Positions 23,501 through 34,493 of a DNA stretch of 64,000 nt are shown here, piece after piece. The stretch comes from Klebsormidium nitens. Its lineage: Eukaryota > Streptophyta > Klebsormidiophyceae > Klebsormidiales > Klebsormidiaceae. A program made the translations under genes and the position numbers. The DNA is taken from positions 1-64,000 of the forward strand of contig DF237418.1 in NCBI GenBank assembly GCA_000708835.1. Reading direction: 5' to 3'. The notes beneath the pieces were generated by a model. It made no database searches. It was not told the origin of the DNA and saw only the letters and a program-made list of their open reading frames with translations. Within the stretch, counting starts at the first letter, position 1. Every line of letters begins with the position of its first letter.

Positions 23501-26500
23501 CGATGCAAACTCTCTGATCTTCGTTTTGCTTTTCAGTAAATCTTATTTCTTACCTCACGCTTGATATATTCCTCAAGCTAGGTTTTCCCCCTACTCATAA
23601 AGTCCCCCAGCCAAGTTCCTGGAGACTGTTTCTTAAGAAACATGCAGCGAAATTTGATAGCAACTACACGAAAGCCTGCCGGCATTGCAGACCATTCGCT
23701 TCGATCCACATTCTCAGATTGCGTAAAAGGTGGAGACGACAAAGCGCTGGCGAAACATCAGAAGTCTACATGTCTCCTCCAAGCAAGATCGGGCGCCTTA
23801 CTTTGGCCAATTCCACCAGTCGCTCAACCCTTTCCTCTTCGAGGGAGAGAACGAGCCGGTTGGAATTGAAAAGCGAAAAGGAACTGGTCGAATATAATCC
23901 ATAGCGAGAGGACAGTGACACTCGACAGAAAGAATATTGTCCTCGGACCTTCAGTCGTGTTCGCGGAATCGTCCTCGCCAGCCTCCTTCGCAGACCCAAC
24001 CTGTGAATAGCTTCCCAGACGTCAGCAGGGATCTGAGCTACGTCACTATCCACCGCGCCTCCGGTGACGTCAGCGGTGTCTTCTCTCAGGTTCTTCCAGC
24101 AGTACGGCACCGTGCGCGCTGTCGAGATCAACATCAACAACGTGCTGACCTGCTGCGTGCCCACCGATTTCGTACGCCTTCGCTGACGTCAGCGCTCTCT
24201 CCCCTACAGTACGCACATATTCGCACCTTTTTGCTGACGTCAGGGTCTCTCCCCTCAGGTTCTTCCAGCAGTACGGCACCGTTCGTGCGGTCGAGATCAA
24301 CATCAACAACGTGCTGAACCTGCTGCGCACGCACCTGCCGGACGACGCCTTCGAGGGCGCCGGCGACCTGCGCACTACCGTCGCCAAGTGGGTGGTCGCC
24401 CAGATGTACCTCGGCTTCGGCTGGCTCCCCACGTACCGGGAGAACCAGGTCAGCGCGACTCAACACTCTAGCATTGTGTTGAAAACGCAGTTATCCTTAT
24501 TGTACTTCGGACGGCCTAGTCTGGTGTGTGCCGGTCAAAGCATTGTTGGCACGGAGTCTTGACGTGACTTTCAGGTGTGCTGAGCTCTTCTCAACGTGGC
24601 GTACACTTGACCTGGGCTTTCCGCGCTGACTGTTTCCTGAGCCCTAACACATGCTTCTTCGCCTCGCGGCTGAACACCTTACGAGAGTCGCAAACGACCA
24701 GATTGCATGCATCGTTAAGCTGACTGGTTTGATTGGTTGAGCGGTAAAGCATCCGTCAGGGGCATCAGGTTGAGCGGTAACGAAGCGGGATTTTTTGTTC
24801 TTAACAAGTATTGAAAGGACTCCTTTCAACTCTCGTCTGGTTTCCTCTGCTCCAGGTCGACGAGTGGGCGTGGGAGCGGGTGAACGAGTACGGCCTTATC
24901 GGTCTGTATGAGAAGCAGCACCTCATGGCACTCCCGGTCGGCGAGTACCCTATCACTGAGGTGAGGGTCTTGCATACACTTTCCGACCAAGTTTGGGATA
25001 GGGGCGTGCATCCAATCATGAATTCAACACTCCTCGTCACAACCAACCGATCGGAAGCATCAGCTTACCTTCGCTGGAACACAGTTCTGAAGTAAACATC
25101 TTTTGACGCAGATTGCAACGAGCTGCACGCAGCTGCTCTTAGGCTTGGAGTATTCCCGTGAAAGTACCACTGCTGGATTCGGATCAAGCGGATTGGAAGT
25201 GGTATTATTGCTGACTGGATTCACATCAAGGTTGGGATGCGGTCCTGACTTCAGCGCTTTTTGACGCAGATCACGAGTGCTGCACGCAGCTGCTCTTCAA
25301 GTTCGTGCGCATTATCCAACCGTTCACAAACCCTGATTGCGTGAAGTTTCTTACGAGTCGGAACAGGGTTCTAACTTAAGCCGCGTTTTTGACCCAGATC
25401 ACGACGAACCGCACGCAGCTGCTGTTCAAGTTGTTGCGCATGGGCGCTTGCCCCCAACACTTCAGTACCATCCCCTGATTTAGTAAACTTTCTTACGAGT
25501 CGGACAGGGTTCTGACTTTTCTCCGTCTCTGACCCAGATTACGACGAGCTGCACGCAGCTGCTCTTCAAGTTCGTGCGCATGGGCAAGCTGGACGGCGGC
25601 ATTGCTGGCGAGATCGGGGCGGAGATCTCGGGCATCGAGAACAACTTCCTCACGCTCTACGCCACCACCGAGCAACCGGTAAGCCCCGCCAATTGGTTGA
25701 GAGAATGCTCAGTTTGCAGACCTTTGAAGTTTTAGGAAAGCCGAAATGAGTCACAATTGACGTTTATAAGATTGGGGCCGAGATCTTGGGCATCGAGAAC
25801 AACTTCCTGACGCTCTACGCCACCACCGAGCAACCGGTAAGCCCCGTAGGTGACTGGGAAATGCGCAGTGCGGAAACGAAACATATCAGAGTCCTGGGTC
25901 GCAATAACCGCTTCCGAGTGTTGGGCTAAGACAACCGTTCCGCTTTGTGTGACCACCGAGCACCAGGTGGGCGGCATCAAGATGTAGTTCGCTTTCAACG
26001 TTCAGACCATGGACGCTTCCGCATGTTCAAGAGAACCGGGGATCTTAAACAACCTTCTCTTCTATCACAGCGGAACAGCCGGTGCCGCCGAAGCCTCGAT
26101 ATCTTCACCCAGAATTCCGAGCCCTATAACCAGATCCTACGAAACCCTAAAGCTTCGATATCTCTTTTGCCAAGGGCCCTAAATCTGTGGGGATCCCCCC
26201 GCAGGTGCCGTTTGCGATATACCATTACTAACGTTCATCAACATTACTTGGTTGCTCCGGTGCGCGTACCAGTCTTCACGAAAGACTGCAAGCCCTAAAA
26301 CAAGAATTTGAAGCTTCAAAACCCTCGGAAAAGCGAAGAGCGCTTAGTCCTAAGGATCCCCTCGCAGGTGCCGTTTGCGATGTACCACTACATCACGTTC
26401 ATCAACAACACGTGGCTGCTCCTGTGCGCGTACCAGTGGGTCTTCTACTCGTACTACTGGGGCATCATCGCGTTCTTCCTCAACGCGCTCGCCTTCCAGG

Positions 26501-27263
26501 GCCTGCGCGAGCTGTCCAACAATCTGGCGGAGCCCTTCGGCAATGATGACACCGACATCCCCGGTAGGTTTCCTTGGTTTATCATTTGTTTTGGGATTGG
26601 GAGAAATGTTTGAAGATTTGGAGCTTTTTGCTGGTGACAGCCCTGCGCGAGCTGTCCAACAACCTGGCGGAGCCCTTCGGCAACGATGACACCGATATTC
26701 CCGGTAGGATTTCTTGGTTCATCATTTGTTTTGGGATTGTGAGAAATGTTTGAAGATCTGGAGCTTCTTGCTAGTTAGCCCTGCATGAGCTGTCCAACAA
26801 CCTGGCGGAGCCCTTCGGCAATGATGACACCGACATTCCCGGTAGGATTCCTTGGCATTCACGGTTGTTTTTTCAATTTGTGGATGCAAACAATCGAAAA
26901 GAGTGGGGGGCCTGCGGCGGCTGTCCGGCGCTTTGGGCGAGCGCTTCGAAAGGAGAATCGGAAGTGCCCCGGCTCCGAACGCTCCGGTTCAGGGCGTCTG
27001 AGACACTGACTTTCTCGGGAGTCTTGGGAGGTTGTCCAGCAACCCAGGCGATGCAACTTCGTCGTCGCTAACGATGCAATGAATCTCCATATTAATACAG
27101 TTTTCAAGTTCGTTCGTCGAATGCTGACCACGGATTCCTTCTGCGTGCAGTTTTCGATTTCGTTGTCAAATGGCACACCCGAGTGGACAACTTCATCCAC
27201 ATGCCGGTCAGGCTCGGCAAGGAGTTGTCAGCCAAGCATCTCGACGCCGCTCCTACTGCATAA
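20557..27263 (+). CDS. Bestrophin-family anion channel
   Basis: This is a likely pentameric chloride/bicarbonate channel of the bestrophin (RFP-TM) family. The exons are 20557-20703, 21535-21598, 23133-23355, 24259-24448, 24856-24960, 25538-25678, 26368-26563 and 27151-27263, all in phase, giving 392 aa. The first membrane segment is in exon 3 (FFWFLMVVNIVVSIIYYSV). The family's arginine/aromatic signature follows as SFMLVFHASDCYARFFQQYG (the usual form is AFRTNTAYDRWWE-like). Exon 7 holds two hydrophobic helices (WLLLCAYQWVFYS, WGIIAFFLNALAF) and the conserved NLAEPFGNDDTDIP, equivalent to the family's 'NPFGxDxxD' calcium-clasp region. The N-terminus carries a tandem MEVDGGMEVDGG, so the start is taken as the first of two possible ATGs. 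Green-algal relatives include thylakoid bicarbonate channels, but I see no clear transit peptide. Introns 2, 3, 5 and 6-7 carry exon-edge copies. Confidence 0.8.
22500..23132 (+). repeat. Copies of the start of bestrophin exon 3 in the preceding intron
   Basis: The real acceptor CCCAG|GCACCGTGCTGAAGATGTG is at 23131-23132. A clear copy with acceptor at 22911-22912 reads CCAG|GCACTGTCTTAAAGATG and continues GGTTCACAAGAGCCTTCGTC, like the real exon. Weaker copies of the junction are at 23020-23021 (CCAG|GCACGGG) and about 22512 (CCAG|GCACCC). The spacing of the nearest three is about 110 bp. Confidence 0.7.
23940..24258 (+). repeat. Copy of the start of bestrophin exon 4 in the preceding intron
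   Basis: CTCAG|GTTCTTCCAGCAGTACGG occurs both at the real acceptor (24257-24258) and 169 bp upstream (24088-24089). The two are near-identical for about 60 bases, and the copy then shifts frame and hits a stop. TGACGTCA precedes the copy (24065), lies between the two (24184) and precedes the real exon (24235), so it belongs to the intron part of this region. A weaker CTTCAG|T site is near 23954. Confidence 0.85.
25090..25537 (+). repeat. Three copies of the start of bestrophin exon 6 in intron 5
   Basis: The real junction GACCCAG|ATTACGACGAGCTGCACG (acceptor at 25537) is preceded by copies with acceptors at about 25111, 25269 and 25397. Each is followed by an ACGAGCTGCACGCAGCTGCT-like sequence. 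Spacings are about 158, 128 and 140 bp. The intron parts of the units also match (for example CTTACGAGTCGGA and GGGTTCTGACTT). Confidence 0.9.
25679..26204 (+). repeat. Copies of bestrophin exon 6 end and exon 7 start in intron 6
   Basis: The end of exon 6 (ACCACCGAGCAACCG|GTAAGCCCC, donor 25679) is repeated almost exactly with its donor at 25837, and more weakly at about 25967 (CACCGAGCACCAG|GTGGG) and 26081. Toward the other end of the same intron, the start of exon 7 is copied with an acceptor at 26204 (CGCAG|GTGCCGTTTGCGAT), 163 bp before the real one at 26367. Confidence 0.85.
26564..26850 (+). repeat. Two copies of bestrophin exon 7 end in intron 7
   Basis: The exon end GAGCTGTCCAACAATCTGGC...ACCGACATCCCCG|GTAGG (donor 26564) is repeated with donors at 26704 and 26842. 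Spacings are 140 and 138 bp, with identity above 90 percent by eye over about 70 bases. Intron sequence after each donor (TTCTTGGTT, GGGATTG, GAGAAATGTTTGAAGAT) is repeated too. Each unit is therefore exon edge plus intron. Confidence 0.95.
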
Positions 27264-29018
27264 TAGAGCAAAAGGTGACGTCATCGCCGTTCCAAATGTA
27301 GGGGATTAGACTTGGTTGAGTGGAGCTTCAGAAGAGTCGATACGTTGAAGTTAAGCGAGACTTCTGGGCATGTTTTCGAGGTCTTGAGCGCCGTACCAAG
27401 TAACGCTTTCCTGAACCTCGTACGGTACGTGCGTCACAATAAGTGCTTACTCATAGACGGTGCATACATTGTTCTGGTCTAAGTACAGGTCCTCCTTAGT
27501 CAGAAACACTCCAGGAAGTCGCTTCAGGTCAAGACGAAGTTACACAGTTGTAGGAGTTACGGTAGAACCTTCATGATGGACGCGTGCTTTGAAGGGGTTT
27601 TACAGATTGAAGCTTGATCGATCTTCCATGGGCGTCATGCATAGCAACACATGTAATGATCGAGTCCCACTTCAACACGGCTTAAGTCTGAGTCAAGCTT
27701 TGCAACCGCGTACCTGATCTTGACCTTCGTGCATCATTGCTTCGAGCGGATGCAATTAAGCATGACCAGGGCGGCTTTTCTCGGCCATGTTCATCCAAGC
27801 AACAGCTACATTATCATTGACGACTTGACATTACAAATTCACTGTGGCGAATGACCATTACATTATGAATGCAAGCTAGGTGACTCTAAGAGAAAACGTT
27901 GATATCACGCCATGTGGAGTATAGACATTGAGTCCCCGGCCGCCGCTCAGACAGCTAGATGCAAGTATATACCGTACAATACGAATAGCAGAGCTCCGAA
28001 TCCGACAAGCACAGAACCATTCAGATCTTGCATCTGATGCATCAAACTTTTCGAGATTCTCAGTACTGCAAATAATCCAGATTAGGTCACATGCTAGCAT
28101 GTCGTTCGTAGATTGACTATCTACCGTCCACTTGGACTTTATGCAACTGACGCAAGGTATCATGTTGTATACCAGGCTTACATCGACTGGATGCACGTGT
28201 CGCGTCAACTTGATTCAACTGTCACAGTTGGGCCCCATGCTCTAAATTGACTAGCACGGGCTTGCTACACTGTCCATACTGACGTCATTGCGCACCACGA
28301 TTGCGACCGCACAGGGGATGTTCTTCAGTGCATGGATGTTAGAGTCACAACGGATAGTGCGCTACTTCGTACTTCTGCTCAAGCAATAGACGAGTGCTCC
28401 CTCATTTAGAAAGTTCGAGGTCTAGAGAGCATAGTTTGAAAGTGCCCGGGAGTCCATTCTCATATCGATCAAGCGGGTTCGTGCTTTTTTTCAGTTCCGT
28501 TTTCGCAGTGGGTATAGAGCCACCGCTACCGCTGTAATCAAGGATCCTACAGAAAGAAGACAAGACTCATAAGCCACAGAAACATCCCTAACCCCTCGCT
28601 ACGGGCGTTGAAAGATAGGTCCCTCTTTGAGGACCAAAAGGCTGCTAGGCACACTTAGTATATAGACTTTCTCGGACTTTACCGTGCATCATTGGCAGCA
28701 ACTCTGGAAAAGGCTATCTAGCAACCTTTGACGACCGAAACGCGAGACGGAATCGGGAGCGGACAGACTACAGCACACGTTATTGAAGCTGCTCACAGAG
28801 CGCTAGTTAAGCACACTTTGAAAAAACTAGGTCGGCTTGTCACCGCTCAGCGAGCACACTCCGGCATCTAGAGTCGACCAAACAAGAGATATCAGCCAAG
28901 AAAGCTTGCTCCAAGCAAAACGGACACGGAAGAGGCGAAGGTGGAGGCAAAGGCAGGTAAGAGGGGTCGAAGAGCGCGTTGCTTGAAGAAGCGCCAAACG
29001 GAATAATGTCAGGCTTAC
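27264..29018. other. Gene-poor stretch between converging genes
   Basis: This holds the presumed 3' untranslated region of the bestrophin-like gene and the downstream end of minus-strand exons. No supported coding segment was found. The sequence from about 27640 to 28300 is rich in CATG and TGCATC motifs like other spacers in the window. TGACGTCA occurs at 27276 and 28280. Confidence 0.4.
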
Positions 29019-29113
29019 GTCAGGCTGCCCGGATCGAAGACCAGAGCGCGCACGGTTTCTGGGGCTCGTAGCGCCACCGCTACGAGCGCCGCTAGACTCG
29101 AGGCGTGCGAAAC
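29019..29113 (-). CDS. Isolated minus-strand exon, possible hydrolase or histidine-phosphatase piece
   Basis: It is bounded by a good acceptor (CCTCAG|GTTTCG) and donor (CTGAC|GTAAGC). It is 95 nt and reads VSHASSLAALVAVALRAPET then VRALVFDPGSLT. The pattern small-H-A-S followed by a helix and RALVFDPGS resembles the C-terminal His motif of histidine phosphatases (VxHxxxxRALL...DPGSVSV) and, less closely, an alpha/beta-hydrolase elbow. Neighbouring exons could not be connected. Confidence 0.4.
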
Positions 29114-29911
29114 CTGAGGAAAGAGCAGATGCGTGAGTATGCAAGTGGTTCGTTTCCCATAACGTCGCCGTCTTCCAGGTTCTCCGAACCCTTTCGAGTC
29201 GATCAGAGTGCCAAAAGAACTGTAGATGATTTGAACATTTGAATTTGGTCAGTGAGCTTTTTGTTGAGATTCTCAGGCAGGACGTGGTCAAGAAGGCCTG
29301 CAAGACTTGGCTGGAACCCAGAGAAAAGAACCACATTCCGTTCGACGCGCCTCCCAAGGTCTTGCGTTGACCAGAATGTGCTAGACTTCCTTTTCTTCCA
29401 GCTAGCGCTGAGTGTGTCCGGATCTACAAGCCTTTGCCCCACCGCTTCTGAAGCACGAAATGGTCAAGGATAGCGTTTCCACCGACTGCAACGACTTACG
29501 AGAGAGCCCTAGCCTTTCGGCGTTCGCAAACGCTAGCGTTTTCCGCCGACGAAAATATTGTTTTTGCGGTTGCTAAGACGAAAGGGACTTCCTTGCAAGG
29601 GTAGTGTGAAAGCGGTTTTGCTGCGCACTTGACCGTGCTGTCAAGGTTGTCGAGCAAATGGGAGACCTCGTCAGTTGCGCCTCCCAGGTATCAATGACAA
29701 ACCGTAACCTTCCCATTGAGCTAGGCCGTCAAGTTGGTGTGCAGAAGTGCAATGCGTCTTCAGGACTGGAGGCCTAGAAGCTGGTCATCATGACTTTGCA
29801 ACTAGTAACAAAACTGATCCTCACTGACTCAGATATGCTGGAAGCTCTGTCACAGCGTCAGGTGTGAACGGGCTCGATGACCGCGGAATGCAGAAAGTCC
29901 TGACTACTCAC

Positions 29912-30771
29912 CACTAGGATGTCCTCTCGGTCTTTTGCCGGGTCAAGGTAAACCCCGCCTAAACCTTCCGTCAGCTCCGTGCTCCAGTTGATGGTGCAGA
30001 CCTGAGAAGGCGCGGTTATCACGTTGAGGTCTCTTCTAACATCCAAGCAAGCATAGCTGTTTTAAAATACGGAATGGCTAAAGTTACGACAGTTCAAGGG
30101 GCAACTGCTCAAACACCTGGAGTGGAAATCTCGACTTCGAAACTGCCAAGCCTCTTGAGTAACGGCTTTGATTTCCAGAAACGACGATTCTAGGATGGTC
30201 AGGCGCCAGTCTTAGTTAAAGCACGACTTGATACGGTCAATTTCCCCTGAAATTGCGATTCCCTTGTTGCGAGCTGTCTGATTAGAAGCGCTTAGTTTTG
30301 AAACGACCAGTTCCCTTGAAATAGGCCCAGCTAGCTCTTGACCTGCCGCTGCTTCAACGTTGTTAGAGCGTACGACCAACGAGCGGGAACTCCTCTGAAA
30401 AAGGACTCAAACACCACTTTGTCGTCTTATGATACATCCAACAGTCGAGATGTTAGGCGTCCCAAAAGGTTTATTCTTCAAATATAAGCCCGTCCGAAGC
30501 ATGGAGCCATCGTGTCAAAGTAAAGTGACTGAGCATTTATCATTGCTTATTTCATCTCATGATAAAGAACACTAAGATGGTCCCTCACGAACGAAAGACC
30601 CGAAACTCCGGTTACGGACCTCACCTCTGTCAGGAATTCCTTGGCCTCAGTGAGTAGGCGGCCCTCTGCGCTGCACAGAACTTGAAGGCTGTGAGTTTCG
30701 GACGTCCTCGCTTGATAAGACACTCGGACGGCCAGGCTGATTTTGAAGTCGGACAGGTCCATTCCGAACGC
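29912..30771 (-). CDS. Two in-phase minus-strand exons of unresolved gene
   Basis: Exon 30771-30625 (AFGMDLSDFKISLAVRVSYQ...EAKEFLTE) ends at donor GAG|GTGAGG. Exon 30001-29912 (VCTINWSTELTEGLGGVYLD...) starts at acceptor CTCAG|GTC and ends at GTG|GTGAGT. Both are in phase 0, so they can be joined directly. The second resembles the 'NCGVSVLDF' tail of plant 2-carboxyarabinitol-1-phosphatase-like histidine phosphatases. They may therefore be the 3' part of the gene whose 5' exons lie at 31999-33430, but the middle exons are missing from my reconstruction. Confidence 0.4.
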
Positions 30772-31998
30772 CTTTCGATTTGGACGCTCCTAAGCTGTGG
30801 TTTAATCTAAGTTGCCAGTCTCCCAAGCCTTTTCGAACTGGGAACGAATCTTTGGGACGTATACTCGACAGCGACGATGAAAACAATTCCGGCCTCGTCA
30901 CACAAATCTCGCGCGTTCAGGATTCTTTACTGTCTTTTGACGTCATCTCTAACGACGCCTTCTGTTTTCGGCGCCTCCGATTCTTTGTCTGGAATCAGAA
31001 GCAGTAACTGTTGCACCCTTTCCCTCGCCTATGCCAGATATTCTATGATGCGGACGATTTATTCTGTCTTCGTAATAGGTCCGTTCGAGGGCATTTGAGA
31101 TAGCTGTGGAAAGCTCAGTCTCTTTGGGATCTGATCTCTTTGGCGCAGCATTTGCTTCCATGTATTAAACTTGCTAGGAAAGTCCCTTGCGTCCTGACTC
31201 CGGGAAAAGAGGATCCTCAACAGATTTGCGAGACACTTCCATTGTGCAGTCAAGCTCTGAAGATGTCCAAACGCTTGGTAAAAGCATTCGCCAACCAACC
31301 TGGTGTCCCAATGAGGCGCTGCCACCTCAGCACCTGGGGATGACGTGGCACTGGTTCCGGAAGAGCCTCCTAGACCTTGGAGAGTCGCCCGCGGCCGTAC
31401 TTTCCTTGCACAGAAAGTGAGGTGTCAAATAGGCGGATCTTCACGATAAGACTTGACGGAAACCGCGGGAGTCTGCAAATCTCTTATCAGCTCGAAACTT
31501 GGAAGGAGGGAAGCAGTAGGCAAACTTCCGTTTGCAGGTTCGGATATTTGGAAGGCTCAAAAATGCGGGTCGTGCTTGTTCTGTAACGTGGGGGGATGTG
31601 CTCATCGGCCAATTGTTTCACAAGCTATTTGGACTTCTGCAAGACAGAACGGCCCCAGACGTGCGATTCCGTTAGATCCTGCTCAGAAACTAGCTTGCGA
31701 GCAGCTGTTTGGAGCCGAACGCATCGTCAGTAAACGTCCTGCGGTGTTTCCAAGGCGCCTTGGAGCGCCACACGTTGTGGCCACATCGTGCACAAAGAGA
31801 CTGGCTTGAAGCAGCTTCCTTTCCAAGCAATTGAAGCTGAACGTTATGTTGAATTCTGCTCTTACGGGTGACCAGATCTTTCCCAGGCCAATTGGGGATG
31901 ACAAGTGTAGAATCAGAGTCGAAGCAGAAATTGAAAAGAGAAATACGAACCTGCACGTAAGAAGAACGAATCTTCAAAAGCTAAGGAACTAACCTCAC

Positions 31999-33430
31999 CT
32001 GAAATAGGGAGGTCCCCCCCGCTTCTCCCACATAATGTCGGCGGTCTCTTCCACAGCCGCCTCGGGGCTGCAGAATGCTGCCTGGAAGTTGAAACGCTCA
32101 CACATGGAACGCGCCCGTTCCACCTGCTCTCGACCGCGCTGAGTCAGCGTCGAGCTTTTGGCAGGTCCCGATGCATCAGACGCATCCAACCTGATGAACA
32201 AAGTGGTATCATCAGAAACTTCTTCAAAGCAAAGAGGGCCTTATGTGAAGACTGACAGAATGTGAACTGGGACCAGACCATCGTGCCCCTGACCCGCCCA
32301 TCTTTTTAAAGTGTGAGGTATTGTGAAAAATAATCCAAGAATAAAAGCCAGGGTCATTGAAGGCCAGGTAACTCATGTATGGAACTCTTCCTTTAAATAA
32401 TCAGAACTGCACGGTCTTGTCTTGAAAAAAAGTTGCCGTCACTTGGGCAAAGTTTACTTGGACACAATCTTGAAGATTGATCGACCTCTCCTGGCCACAA
32501 GACAGCCTCTATCTTGAAGCAGGAGATACTTTAGGGACCATTTAGAAAACATTTGGTTTTTAAAACATTCAGACGACTCAAAAGCAAGTGGATGTACATG
32601 AGAGAGGTCCATCACCCTTTCAACATTTTGGGAAGGAAGCAGAGACCTCCAAGATAGTATTTTAAAGTGCTACTTCGCTTCACGCTTTGGCCAAGTCAGC
32701 GCCCCCTTGCTATGTTCCCCTTACATAGGCTGAAGTAGGTGAGAACTGATTCGACCTTCCTTACAGATGCTTATTTGAGCTTAAAGACCCTCACTAAAGA
32801 TGTACCAACATTCGATCAAAGATAAAGAGCGACTCACTCCTCCATGCTATGCTCCGCACACCTCATCAGAACTATCCGCTTCGGCCGCACAATTTCATTG
32901 ACATCGAATTCGACCTCCTCTTCATACCAGAACTCGCTACTCGCTCGAATTCCCTTTGGTTTATGCCAATCACGGAGGGGCGCTCTCGAAGATCGTAATG
33001 CGTGGACTATCAATTGTCCCGAGAATGTTGACCTAAGATGACAAGGAAGTTGCGACGGCACAGGCTTGATTGGCCTCCGAGGATTCCAATGCAGCGTGTC
33101 TTTTGCTAAGAGTGACCAAGCATGGTTGTGCACTGCGCTTGATTGCATTGGTGCCTTTACGAATGACCGTTCTCTGCATTCGAGCGGACAATTCAGCTCA
33201 TTCGTTGTGTGCTGCAAGCTTCTCCCCAGCTCAAGTCCTCCAACACAACCTGAAGGGCTTTTCGATCTAAGTTTCACAAGCGCCATTGCATCCAAATGCA
33301 TCCCCTCTTTCTTCAGTCTTGGGTTTGAAGTTGGAGCCAGTTGGAAAGTGTCATTTTCAAGAGCCTTCTTCCACTCCATGTTAGAGATAATATTAATAGT
33401 TAAAGGCTTTAACCCAACGGTTTTGTGCAT
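31999..33430 (-). CDS. Histidine-phosphatase-like protein, 5' part, catalytic His replaced by Cys
   Basis: Two exons join in phase: 33430-32838 (ATG at 33430; a second in-frame ATG at 33378) and 32190-31999. The junction reads AEHSMEE|LDASDASG. The fold signature is PKRIVLMRCAEHS, where the family normally has [VL]xRHG[EQ]S, then LTQRGREQVERA and FCSPEAAVEETADIMW, equivalent to the family's 'SSPLxRAxxTAEI'. TGT encodes Cys where the phosphohistidine should be, so a standard phosphatase mechanism is not expected. Plant relatives are probable 2-carboxyarabinitol-1-phosphatases of the chloroplast. The long N-terminal extension of about 170 residues may include a transit peptide. The exon after 31999 ends in phase 2 and I could not place its partner securely. 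A gene decaying to a pseudogene or a regulatory pseudo-enzyme are both possible. Confidence 0.6.
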
Positions 33431-34493
33431 TTTGCCCAGGCCCCGGTTAGAGTAACCATTAACGTTTTTGCGTGACCGAGTCCCTGCCACTCAGTGAAAA
33501 GCTGGAGCTGGACAGTTCTGCTGGCATTGGCAAAGCACGATTGCTTCGATGGCCAATGCCAATGGCGACCCGCGTTGTGACTGCTAGGTAGCTTTCACAT
33601 ACCCCTTTCTTCAGCGTCAGCTTGTCCACGGCTCTACAGCGTTTGTTTGACCCTGCTCTATCTGCGCTTCGTCCACACAGAATGGAGGCGACGCTTGCTC
33701 TGCGCACTTCAGCGGCGCTTTCCAAAGTTGGTGGCATGCGAGCGGTTTTGGATTCATCGGTGGTTAGGTAAGCTTTCTGCATTGCTCGGTGGTTTGCAGC
33801 TTAAGCAAATGCTATCAACCAGCTGAACGTGCTTTGAGAGGGAATGCCGCCAAGTTCTTCTGATTGTGTTGTTGTTAGCACCATCAGAGCGCCATTCTTA
33901 CATGGCAGCTTCATCATTGTGTGTCTCTTGGAGACGGTGCTGTCTATAAGTACTCCAAAAGTTGAAAATGAGCTTGCATCAGGGTGCCAATCCCTTTGTG
34001 CTTTCAGTAGCTGCTGCTGAATGTTTGGCACTTGACGCATGCCGGGTGGCAAAAGTGGTTCAGTCAGACTGGTTTAGACAAACTTAGGAGTAGACTCAAT
34101 TCTTGCTTCAACCTCTGCTCTGTTGATTAACTGTTTTCCATCGCCTTATGATGCCAAATTGATGCCTGTCATTCAGCATGGATTCAGCGAGTACGAATTG
34201 TGGTGTGGAGCGTTACATTCTGGCATCAATTACTTGCTCAGATCCTCCTTGGTTGAGGTGGATACCGGTGGAGATGGAGGTGGAGAATGATATCTTTTTA
34301 TCTATCTTGACATAAGTTCGTGGACTCCCAGAAGTCCTCCCCCTTCCTGTTCTGCTCCCCGCAACTTTTGCTGCTGTGACGAGTCCCGTCTTGCAGGGGT
34401 TTTGGCCTGTGCATGTATTCCACTGAGGGAGTCGAACTTCGCTTCTTTCTTCAGGTTTTGTATATCTGCTACATACCTTCTCATCACTGGGGC
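33431..34493. other. Spacer, no supported gene
   Basis: A minus-strand segment from an ATG near 33737 is open for about 45 codons and could be an upstream exon of the histidine-phosphatase-like gene, but the splice phases tested do not join. Nothing else was recognised. Confidence 0.35.

Noticed and set aside
32838-33430. Plus-strand frame 33066-33455
   Set aside because: It is antisense to the histidine-phosphatase-like first exon, which carries recognisable motifs.
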